Shown here: positions 10,070 to 18,917 of the stretch, piece after piece | Layout of the letters: every line of letters begins with the position of its first letter | Position numbering within the stretch: the first letter of the stretch is position 1 | Assembly (NCBI GenBank): GCA_000697475.1 | Contig: JNEU01000718.1 | Location: 1 to 34,212 of the forward strand | DNA from: Lichtheimia corymbifera B2541 | Taxonomy: Eukaryota; Mucoromycota; Mucoromycetes; Mucorales; Lichtheimiaceae | DNA: 34,212 bases | Direction: 5' to 3' | Notes under the pieces: model-generated | The model's database searches: none | What the model was told of the DNA's origin: nothing | What the model saw: the letters and a program-made list of their open reading frames with translations, nothing else | Position numbers and translations under genes: made by a program

Positions 10070-10763
10070 ATGGTAAGCACCGATCAGGATCCACTCATGG
10101 ACACCAAATCTCAAGTACGATACTTTTATTGCTGTAGTCCTTCCGCATTGCCCCCGCCGTTCATCCTGAAAACAACACCAAATCAACAATCGATACCACA
10201 CACGCCGAGCTTGGTGGACACGATGCACTTCGTTACGGTACACGATCTATCAAGACTGAAGTACTTCCTGGTCACCCTCTTGAACAGCGATTGGATCAGG
10301 TACGGTATATCCGTTCTCTATAGTCGAGGTGGAATAGCCTATGCTTATATAAGAGTCTATGCATGAAATAGTGGCAAGAATCCCAGTGGGAACTCAAGTT
10401 GAATATGGCACGTCAAGTACACGGTATGCACGCACCAATCAAGATGATGATGGAAAAAGAGATCGTTAGCAAGGTAAATTAAACGAGGAGCATCATGCAT
10501 TACGATACAACGAAACTAAAACGATCCAACTCGTTAGCGTCAACGGATGCCTGTGATGCCATCTTCCAACTTGCACCTGGATATCTTGATGGGAAAGGAC
10601 GAGTCTATTGATTTCGAAGACTTTTTGAATGGTATGCTCATATTGGATGAACTATGCTGGATGACAGGTGAATTAATCATGACCTATGATAGATCCCAGC
10701 ATGTCCACCGACATTCTCGATATCCATGGTGCTATGGAGCACAAGTTGAAACTTAAGGTCTAG
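10070..10763 (+). CDS. UMP1: Proteasome maturation factor UMP1/POMP
   Basis: Five exons: 10070-10072, 10138-10299, 10372-10473, 10538-10631 and 10693-10763 (introns 65, 72, 64 and 61 nt), giving 143 residues. Ump1/POMP is a short-lived chaperone that joins half-proteasomes during 20S core assembly and is degraded when the core matures. Family landmarks in order: SFRIAPA at the N terminus, GHDALRYGTRSIKTEVLPGH with HPLEQRL (about 38-52), the ARQVHGMHAPIKMMMEKEI block (about 65-83), MPSSNLHLDILMGKDESIDF (about 94-113), EDFLNDP, and a final MEHKLKLKV. The length matches the family (about 140-150). The start is inferred: ATG is followed at once by GTAAGC, and the next exon opens with SFRIAPA, so exon 1 would hold only the initiator codon. 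An alternative ATG at 10097 would need a 23-nt intron, which is too short. Confidence 0.92.
10693..10726 (+). repeat. 34-bp duplicated segment, copy in UMP1 exon 5
   Basis: The first 34 bases of UMP1 exon 5 recur at 11173-11206 in the same orientation with a single mismatch (position 7: G here, A there). The match begins right at the exon's first base, directly after the splice acceptor AG. Confidence 0.9.
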
Positions 10764-10767
10764 GATC

Positions 10768-10773
10768 AATAAA
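10768..10773 (+). terminator. Polyadenylation signal of UMP1
   Basis: AATAAA begins 5 nt after the UMP1 stop codon (10761-10763). The 3' UTR would be very short. Confidence 0.45.
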
Positions 10774-10922
10774 GCCGCTTTTTATCATTTATAAATGCAA
10801 GGTGCGACTAATAGTTTACTTTGTGGATCATTGTTTTTTAATTGAAGTGGGATCTGAAGCAATTGGAGTTATAAAACAAGCAAGTGAATGAGCACAAGGA
10901 TTTAAATGAGTGAATGTGGATA

Positions 10923-11416
10923 TTACTGATCAAAGTGTAAAGATATCTTCAGTTTTTTCTCATCAATTGTTGCATCCAAATGTTCATCTTGATGAGTCTT
11001 GATATAACGAGCGCGTATGAGTTGGATACCATCAACTTTTACCGATTTGTTGAGCCGAGCTAAGCTGGCATAATATCTTGTCTCTTTTGTACAATCTTGA
11101 CAATGTATCACCACCTTCACTTTTTCACCGACACATAGCGCGAATGGAGTTCTCAGAAGCTGATCCGGATGGATCCCAACATGTCCACCGACATTCTCGA
11201 TATCCAGCATGTACTTATGTCACCTAACGTTGCCTTTTACATATAAATGATAAGTACACCTACCACAAAGGATCTATCAAGGAAAACAGACAAATGTCAA
11301 TAGACACCAATGATCAATCAAGTGAGCTACATAGATGAATGAATGAGTACCCTTATTTTTGGGATCGCATAAATGAGACTTACTAAGGGCCATTGATTGA
11401 TGAAGATGGTATGCAT
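10923..11416 (-). CDS. Putative small protein of unknown function
   Basis: A minus-strand frame at 11210-10923 encodes 95 residues with ordinary composition: hydrophobic/charged alternation, a CxxC pair (HCQDCTKE) and no low complexity. A possible upstream exon, 11416-11384 (MHTIFINQWPL), ends in GTAAGT and joins after a 170-nt intron (acceptor AAG at 11214). This gives 107 residues in phase. A TATAAA box lies on this strand at 11474-11469, 53 nt before that ATG. I recognise no family. The N-terminal residues from about 12 (MLDIENVGGHVGIH) are encoded by the antisense strand of the 34-bp UMP1-derived duplication, so this part cannot be an ancient conserved sequence. It could also be a decayed gene. 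The splice model is tentative. Confidence 0.38.
11173..11206 (+). repeat. 34-bp duplicated segment, second copy
   Basis: Copy of UMP1 exon 5 positions 10693-10726, 33 of 34 bases identical and exactly 480 bp downstream. Here it lies antisense within the putative small minus-strand gene. Flanking bases do not align, so only this fragment moved. Confidence 0.9.
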
Positions 11417-11468
11417 ACAAGTAGAAAGAAAGGGTGCGTGATACGTAGTGTTGGTGACAGCAGCCTTG

Positions 11469-11474
11469 TTTATA
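11469..11474 (-). promoter_or_regulatory. TATA box candidate for the small minus-strand gene
   Basis: Minus-strand TATAAA in the context CATATAAACAAGG. It lies 53 nt upstream of the possible ATG at 11416, which modestly supports transcription in that direction. Confidence 0.3.
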
Positions 11475-12654
11475 TGTGAGTGGGCGTGGGATTGTTGTCA
11501 TGATGGATCGAACTGATAAAGTGGTCGAGCACTTTGGGAAGTGATGGAAAGTCAACAGCTGATGCACAAATCCACCTGCGGCTTGAAAGGTAGCTGACAT
11601 AAGTATGTCCAGCACAATATCCTATCACCTGTACCCTGGCAGCTTAAAACATTCAACTGGTTCCTTGTAATTGTTTCTATGTAATGTAATAATAATAAAC
11701 TGTGCCTAGCTACTTTTATCAGAGAGGTGTTTCATTATGCATGAAATTTCGCCACCGATTATTGCTTTCTATGTCAAAGTATTGTGAGTGCATGTCCATC
11801 ATGCACAGCATTCGCCGTCATTAATAATTGTTGATACAAGTCCTATGCGTGATGAATTATGTAATTGTTCGACATGCATTATATATTCAACGATCGAAAT
11901 GGAGGTTCATGGTATGCCAAATGTCGCTTTACATATATCTTTACGAGCGACATACAAGAGCAGCATAGCTCATACGGTGGCTACCCCATCCATGATTGTT
12001 GTTTAATAAGACGCATGCAACCATTTATAAAGGAGCTCAGCGTTACACGATGGTGCTCATTGTAAAAAATTACAATGAAATGGCATTCAACACGAACTCT
12101 TGTAAAGGAAGCAATACTTAGAACCACCTCATCTATGTTATTCGTACAGCGTCCCTTTTCATGGCAAAGAAGGCTAACCCCAATGTTTATTTGTAATAAA
12201 GTGAAAGTAACACGACGGCGACATGTCAAGACCGTGGGATAATTCCATACACGTGGAATAAGGTACTACTCTATATACAATCCTTTTATCAGTCAAGTGG
12301 TCAATTTCGATATGAAGTATCCCATACCTTTTTCAATGACAACCGGATGTCGTTCCCGTGGAAACAGTTGTCTGTGATGCAGCATACAACGTGTGTCACA
12401 TTTTGAATATAGACAATCGGAGCTGGTTGACAGATTTGGCGTGTGCAAGAAAAGCGGCGACTGGCAGCGACGAGGCAACCAAGCTATACACAGCTTGTTC
12501 TTCCGGCCCTGCACACACACACACATACACACCACATCTCGTTTCTTTGTTTTGCCCTTTGCGTCAATCGACCTTTCATTAGCCCTTTGATTGAAGCGTT
12601 CACCATACAGCACAGTGTCAATTTACCATTGGAGCGCGTCCAGAGCTGAAGCAA
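11475..12654. other. Intergenic region, nothing recognised
   Basis: Short frames exist on both strands (for example 11981-12229 minus and 12293-12613 minus), but none shows a domain, splice support or biased codons. A CACACA tract lies near 12513-12530. The end of the stretch is the presumed promoter and 5' UTR of the carrier gene. I saw no tRNA or other RNA gene. Confidence 0.45.
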
Positions 12655-13939
12655 ATGGGCAAGGTCGCCAGCTGGTACAAGGAATTTGCGTAAGCGATTG
12701 GACCCCATGCATCCTCGAGAACGAGATTATCAAACTAACGTCGCGAATAATAGTCAAGGTCATGAGAACCTCAAACACTCTATTGCTGGTGCAGGCGCCG
12801 GTATCGTATCCTCGGTAGTCACTTGTCCACTAGACGTTGTAAAGACGCGGTTGCAGAATCAAGGCAAATTGGAGCCTGGTATTGTCGTTTACAGGGGAAC
12901 AGTTGGTGCGTATAATAAGGAGGGTGTGTAGTGTTTTAATCTGCCATACTGACACAATTTGTTTACAGGTACACTTTCTCGGATATGGAAAGAAGAAGGC
13001 ATACGTGGATTATATCGTGGACTAGGTCCCACAATCCTCGGATACATTCCAACATGGGCGATCTACTTTACTGCATACGATTACTTTAAACATCGATGGG
13101 GAAAGGAATTTGGTAAGTTGAAATGGACACAGGAAGGTGAGGTGTGAACCCTTATCTCTTGTTTGATAGGTTACAACAAGGCTTGGCTGGTTCATATTGC
13201 ATCTGCCATGTCAGCTGGAGCAGCATCCACATCATTGACCAATCCATTGTGGGTTATCAAGACCAGAATGATGGTAAGATGATCGACCACATCCACAACT
13301 CGTATATCATCCACTTATCATCTCTGGCATTATAGACACAAAATGAACGCACCGCATACCGATACAAGAATACATTGGATGCATTCATCACTATTGGACG
13401 TCAAGAAGGAATTCGTGGTTATTACAAAGGATTGGGACCATCACTGCTCGGTGTTAGCCATGTCGCTGTACAGTTCCCATTGTATGAAAAGCTAAAGTGC
13501 TACTTGCGTAAGTAAAAGCGTGGTTTGGTTGTGGTCAAATTTTTTCTCATTGTATTCACGTGACCCTGGTATATAGACGCCGATACCTCCTCAGCAGGCC
13601 CTGTTTCAATTTTGCTGGCATCTTCCTTGTCAAAAATGGCTGCCAGTATGGCGACTTATCCGCATGAGGTATTGATGATCCTCCATACCCTCTTTAAATT
13701 CATATGCTAATGATTTGTACCCTTAGGTCATTCGTACACGTTTACAAAACCAAACGGTAAAGCCATTCAAATACAAAGGCATCTTTCATGCAGTCAAGAT
13801 CATCTTGGCCGAAGAAGGCGTACGAGGGCTGTACAAAGGCTTACCCACCAACTTGCTGCGTACCGTGCCATCTTCAGCAATGACCATACTCACATACGAG
13901 CTGTTGGTGCGAGAATTGGATTCGCTCAAAGCACAATGA
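12655..13939 (+). CDS. Mitochondrial NAD+ carrier-type transporter (SLC25 family)
   Basis: Seven exons: 12655-12689, 12754-12905, 12969-13112, 13170-13273, 13336-13507, 13577-13668 and 13727-13939 (introns 57-69 nt), giving 303 residues, the usual carrier length. Three tandem carrier repeats show the signature motifs PLDVVKTR (Pro37), PLWVIKTR (Pro136) and PHEVIRTR (Pro231), each about 100 residues apart. Each is followed by an EGxRGLYxGL block. The [17 protein letters not shown] segment in repeat 1, NPLWVIKTR in repeat 2 and the [16 protein letters not shown] segment in repeat 3 are typical of the yeast Yia6/Yea6 NAD+ carriers and the related folate/pyrimidine carriers. I therefore infer import of NAD+ or a related nucleotide across the inner mitochondrial membrane. 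The exact substrate cannot be fixed from sequence alone. The first intron has a good CTAAC branch site. Confidence 0.92.
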
Positions 13940-14980
13940 CCATGACCCATTCCTCTTAATACCTTTATTGTACATATACGACACTCTTTTTTTCTCACAC
14001 ACATTTCCTCCATTGTGTTACACCATAGACAAAGATTCATTTAACAACCAAAAAAAAAAAGAACCATCAATTCATAGAACGTTATCAATGATCAACTGTT
14101 ACAGCCAAGGAAATGATGAGGGTGTATGACAAAAGTATGTGTAGTGATATGACGTCGTGTGCATTATAGAAATGTTAATGCCGCTTCAAATATGAGTAAT
14201 TCGTGGGGGGGGGGAGAGATTTTACACACAGCATTGACCAAACATTAGCTATTGGGACAACTACATTGTTGTATGCTAATGTGCATGGTCGCCAATGATT
14301 CTCTTTGTGTATCGATATTATGGATTGATTCTAGATTGAAATTATAATATTGCTATAAGCAATATGCATCGAACAGTGGTCTGGAAGAATATAGGTCTTA
14401 ATACAAGAAGCGATCCGAAGGATCTGTTGGGATCAGTATCGAGGCCAAACTATAGCATTTGGCAAAATAGCCCTTGGTTCTTTTTTACCACCAAACCTTA
14501 AAACACGGTAGGACAGTGAAAGGTGGTTCCTCGGAGCGTTAGTGGTGTGGGTAGATGATGACATTGACAGACGCTCGAAAGGGTAAAGTAAGGGACAACC
14601 GGAGGTTAAAGGAAGGTGTAAACAACAAAAATGAGACATCATTAACGTTTGGTCATGTTAATGACGGAAAAAACACAAGCATGATTCTGATACGTTGAGC
14701 ATTCACAGATTTGGCAGCACCAAGTAGTTCATTCCCGATAGTGTTCGAGGTTCATTAAAGAACATCTTCTTGTACCCTTAGTCGGAAGAAAGGGACCAAG
14801 ATCAAGGAATGGTCTCCGAAGGCGGTATATTTATTGTACAACAAGGTATTTTTTCTGACTTGAAGAAGTGTGAGACCCGATGGTCTCAGCTGCACAGAGA
14901 TTTGCAAAAGGTACTAAAAGGGCTCAGTTTAGCTACCCCACTTTTCTTTTTCCTCACCCATCTTTTACAACCCATCGACC
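13940..14980. other. Intergenic region; 3' UTR of the carrier and promoter of the allantoicase gene
   Basis: I found no gene here. The short minus-strand frames (13786-14040, 14433-14642) overlap the carrier or lack any domain. A run of ten G lies at 14205-14214. One HGATAR site (CGATAG, 14736-14741) lies 240 bp before the allantoicase start. GATA factors control purine-catabolic genes in fungi, but a single site is weak evidence. Confidence 0.4.
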
Positions 14981-16978
14981 ATGGTTTCCTACAAGCGCGT
15001 TGATCATCAAAACATTAAGCAATCTATCGGCCAATGCGTCGGTTAGTATCAGCACAACACCATCGACACCTTCAACGTCGTCGTTACATTATTTACAACC
15101 AGTTCGACTCACACACACACACGCATGCACGCACACACGTCATTATAGATTTGGCCACCTATGCTCTTGGTAGCTCCATCGTTGATGTGACCAACGAATT
15201 CTTTGCCCCCGCTCGCAGCATGCTTAGCCCCAACCCACCAATTTCTCTTCCTGACAAGTTTGTTGGTATGTATTGATGATAATGATGATGATGATGGACG
15301 ATAAGGAAAAAAAAAGAGAAGCTGATAGTGGTTTGATTACCTATAGACACTGGCTCTTGGATGGATGGCTGGGAAAGCCAACGCCACAACCACTCTTACG
15401 ATTGGTAAGTGACACAAAGAGATGGGTTGATAACCCATGTTCCTTGAACAAAAAGTGCTGATAGTGTGTGTTTCAGGTGCATTATTAAGCTCGGTTTCGC
15501 TGGCAAGATCCGTGCCTTTGACATTGATACCAGCTTCTTCACTGGTAACCATGCTCCCGCTGCCTCTGTTGAAGCTGCTTTCTGCCCTGAAGGTGATGTT
15601 CAAGCTTCCTCTGTCAAGTGGACTGAAATCTTGCCCAAGGTTGAGCTCAACTCCAGCTCTCACAACGCCTTCGTTTTGGATCAAGAGACTCCTGTTTACA
15701 CTCACTTGAGACTTAACAACATCCCTGATGGCGGTATTGCTCGTTTCCGTGCCTACGGTACTGTTGTTCCTATTTGGCCCAAGGATCCAAAGTAAGTAGT
15801 GTGATATAAAAGGAAAGTGACTGTGATGGCGATGCTTATGCATTTTTGTTATTGTTTAGTGCCATCGTTGATCTTGCATTCATTGGCAACGGTGCTCGCG
15901 CTGTCCACGTTACCAACGAACATTATACCCCTGGCAACAACATTCTTTTGCCTGGCCGTGGTCAAAACATGGGTGATGGTTGGCAAACCAAGCGTTCCCG
16001 TATCCCAGGTCACAGCGATCATGTTGTGATTCGTCTTGGTGATAAGGGTCATATCCTCAAGGCTGAAATTGACACCTCTCACTTTAAGGGTAACTTCCCT
16101 GACAGCATTTTGCTTGAAGCTACCAACTCTGATAACGAGGTGCCTGAGGCTAGTGCCCAATGGGTCACACTTCTTCCCAACAACACCAAGGTTGGTCCCC
16201 ACGGTGTCTTCCACTTTGATGTTCCCCACACCGACAAGGTGTTCTCTCATGCCCGTATCTCCATCATCCCTGGTATGTATTATTTACAAATGGTTATGGT
16301 ACATGGTATTAACAAGTGAGTATTATTATAGATGGTGGTTTCAAGCGTCTTCGTCTCTATGGTGTCCGCCAAGGTGGTCAAATCCCTGCTCTTCCTCTCG
16401 CTCCCCCCACCATTCACAAGCGTAACTTGATTGCTCAACCCTTGACCACTGAAGCTTACAAGCCCTTCGGTGATGTGATTGAAGCTGATCCTGTTTCCAA
16501 GAAGATGTCTGGTGCTAACCAGGGTACCGCTGAAAAGTACCACTTTGTTGCTGACATTGTCAACAACTATCCTGGTCACTCCCGTACCAACATGTGTGTC
16601 TTCCGTAGCAAGCCTACTACTGAATTGCCCTTCACTGTGCGTCTTCTTGAGCGTCACCCTTACTCTAGCCAAGCTTTCATGCCCATGACTCATGGTCAAA
16701 CCCGTGGTTACTTGGTTATTGTGTGTCTTTCCAAGGAGGATGGTTCTCCTGATATCGATACCATGAAGGCTTTCATTGCTTCTTCCACTCAGGGCATCAA
16801 CTACCGCCAAAACACCTGGCATCATCCTATGGTGGCCCTTGATGGTGTCACTGACTTTGCTTGTCTTGTCCACGAGAACGGTGTTCCTAACGATGACTGC
16901 CAAATCACCAACGTTGAGGAAGAAGTCATTGTCCAACTTCCTGGTTTCCATGAAGTTCGTATCCCCAGCAAGATCTAA
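14981..16978 (+). CDS. Bifunctional allantoicase / ureidoglycolate lyase
   Basis: Six exons: 14981-15041, 15149-15265, 15347-15404, 15477-15791, 15860-16272 and 16332-16978 (introns 59-107 nt), giving 536 residues. Residues about 17-345 form allantoicase (EC 3.5.3.4; allantoate to ureidoglycolate and urea), with its two related jelly-roll repeats (for example GSWMDGWESQRH and NMGDGWQTKRSR, then GHSDHVVIRLG). Residues about 353-533 form ureidoglycolate lyase (EC 4.3.2.3; ureidoglycolate to glyoxylate and urea), recognised by ANQGTAEKYHFV, LLERHPYSSQAFMPM, YLVIV and TWHHPMVAL. In budding yeast these are separate genes, DAL2 and DAL3. Here two consecutive steps of purine nitrogen salvage are joined by a short Pro-rich linker (about 338-350). 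Exon 6 carries the whole second enzyme. Codons are strongly biased (GGT, AAG, CTT, CAA), suggesting high expression. Confidence 0.95.
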
Positions 16979-17073
16979 GTTTAATCCCCTCGACAACTTT
17001 TACTTTGTACCCCGCATTATATACACGCTTCTTTCTTCTTCTTTGCATAAAAAAGTACACTGCACCCAAAAAC

Positions 17074-17079
17074 AATAAA
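17074..17079 (+). terminator. Polyadenylation signal of the allantoicase gene
   Basis: AATAAA lies 96 nt after the stop codon at 16978 but only 13 nt before the ATG of the next gene (17092). The 3' end of one transcript and the 5' UTR of the next must therefore nearly touch or overlap. Confidence 0.4.
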
Positions 17080-17091
17080 AAACTGCCCTCC

Positions 17092-17993
17092 ATGGCCGTC
17101 ATTGAAGAAATAAGTCAAGGTAAAATAACGTTTATTATTGGAGTGTGTTCTCTGTATCCAATCTCTCTTATACCCCAATCTTCCTCATTCAAGAAGACCC
17201 TGTTGAATCCAAACTACCACAGCAACCACAGCAACCGAATCCCGATGAGGATGGCGATGTGTTCTTCGATTCAGTCGACTATGAGCCCGAGGAATACAAT
17301 GTAAGCAGCAACAACAACAGCAGCAGCTATGACAATCGATGTTGGGGATGCAGTGCGTGTCTGACTAGTGTATGTATACGTATAGCGATTGCTGAAGGAA
17401 GCCACGGACTACAAACAAAAGGGCAACTTGCACTTTGCAAAAGGAGAATATGAACAGGCTATTCGACACTATGAGGATGCACTTGTTTTATGTCCTGTAT
17501 CAGCAACAAAAGAACGAGCCATATACTTTGGAAATATCACAGCATGTCATTTGAAGCTTGTAAGTAATAGGATTGTTCGCTGGGTGGAATGGTATATTGA
17601 TTGTTTTACTAGACCAACTACAAAGATGCACGAGATATGGCGACAGAAGCACTGAAACTGGATCCACAATACAGCAAAGCCATCCTACGCAGAGCACAAG
17701 CCAATGAAAAGATGGACACTTACAGCTCACTTTCCGATGCATTGGAGGATTATCGAACGCTGGCCAAACAACCTGATCTTGATACACACACCAAAAATGA
17801 ATGTCAACGAGCCAACAAGAGATTGCCACCTATCATCAAAGAGAAGATGGAGAAAGAAAAAGAGGAAATGATGGGGAAACTCAAAGATCTCGGCAACACG
17901 TTGCTAGGCAAATTTGGATTATCAACAGACAACTTCCAGATGCAACAAGATCCAAGCACTGGCTCGTATAGCGTCAACTTTGTTCAACGATGA
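17092..17993 (+). CDS. TTC1-like tetratricopeptide repeat protein
   Basis: Four exons: 17092-17119, 17194-17300, 17386-17559 and 17613-17993 (introns 74, 85 and 53 nt), giving 229 residues. The N terminus is acidic (DEDGDVFFDSVDYEPEEYN, about 27-45), and three TPR units follow. The first has KGNLHFAKGEYEQAIRHYEDAL (about 54-77 region), the second covers the Cys/Asn helix pair plus ARDMATEALKLDPQYSKAIL, and the third covers ANEKMDTYSSLSDALEDY. The C-terminal block GKLKDLGNTLLGKFGLSTDN and the ending TGSYSVNFVQR match animal TTC1 closely. TTC1 is an adaptor that binds Hsp90 and G-protein alpha/Ras-type partners, so a co-chaperone adaptor role is likely by homology. The start codon is only 113 bp past the preceding stop codon. 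Confidence 0.9.
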
Positions 17994-18917
17994 AAAAGAT
18001 ATCCAAATGCAGCAACCTTTTGTACAACCATCACAATGCATACGTTTGGGGTCACTGGTTGACAGCAGGGGGGAGAGGAAACCGATGGCTTATGCAAGGG
18101 AAAGAAGACGACTTGCTATTCTCAGGATCATGTACTGCAGCAAATGACAACTCTACACGTAATAAAGATTACAACATGCGTCTTTATTCAAGCATATCCA
18201 ACAACCGATATGGACATTGATAAAACAGCAAAAGCATTTGGGGAATGGGGGAAAAGGAAAATGACAGCAACACACAAAAGGCGGGGGACGTGCACGGAAG
18301 CAGTGGGGTTGATCCGACTCAGTTTTCCCCTCTCTCACTTTATTATCGGTGGTCAATCAAAAGGGAGCAACTTGGACAAGCGTTATGGACAAGCCCATCC
18401 ACTACAACAATGAGATATGTGAGGAGAACGATCCCAAACGAGTCGCAGCAAGACACACAACAAATGATTGTTTTTGGGGATGGGTTGGCATTGGTTCTTT
18501 TGCAGTTTCACCCCAAAAGGCCAACGATTCAAACAGCGACAAGCCTTGCCCCGACGCAATGGCAGGCCAAAACCTTGGCGGGATGGGCTGTCATTGTTTT
18601 TTTGGTTTTATCTCTTTCTTTTTTTTGTTGGGGGAAGGAAAAAGAGAACATCCAAAGGCTGAAAAAAGTTTTCCTTTACATTTCTTTATCATCTTTTCTA
18701 CACACTTTTCACATCCCATCATACTCTACATCCGCTTGTAGCGCATAAGGTAAAGCAAGAGTCGGATACTATACTTGTCAATGGCAAATGCTAACGTAGT
18801 TCTCTCCTCCGATAAAGGCTCGACCTCCTCCGTACGACATACACAACAACATATATACATTTATATATATACACATATTATACAACAACCACACACATCC
18901 TGAGCATTACCCCCATC
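17994..18917. promoter_or_regulatory. 3' UTR of the TPR gene and promoter of fatty acid synthase
   Basis: No gene is supported here. The short plus-strand frames (for example 18245-18748) are low-complexity and lack splice partners. An AATAAA at 18161-18166 suits the TPR gene. The stretch before the synthase has a long T/C-rich tract (about 18590-18740), common in strong fungal promoters, and an AT-rich block (18850-18882). Leader sequence follows up to the ATG at 18918. Confidence 0.45.
18161..18166 (+). terminator. Polyadenylation signal of the TPR gene
   Basis: AATAAA 168 nt downstream of the stop codon at 17991-17993. Confidence 0.4.

Noticed and set aside
10097..10137. Alternative UMP1 start at ATG 10097 (MDTKSQ)
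   Set aside because: It would need a 23-nt intron, far shorter than any other here. The ATG at 10070 with a 65-nt intron gives the family N terminus.
9890..10366. 158-codon plus-strand frame over the UMP1 5' region
   Set aside because: It runs through UMP1 introns in a different phase from the conserved UMP1 exons and has no domain.
11490..11530. tRNA B-box-like sequence on the minus strand (AGTTCGATCC)
   Set aside because: No matching A box or acceptor stem could be found around it. It is a chance match.
16280..16996. Long antisense frames in the allantoicase gene and in fatty acid synthase (for example 23124-24140 minus, 28903-29604 minus)
   Set aside because: The strong codon bias of these genes (few TTA, CTA, TCA) leaves antisense frames free of stops. 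They have no domains and no splice logic.
18245..18748. 167-codon plus-strand frame upstream of fatty acid synthase
   Set aside because: Low-complexity, T-rich second half, no domain. It lies in the presumed promoter.
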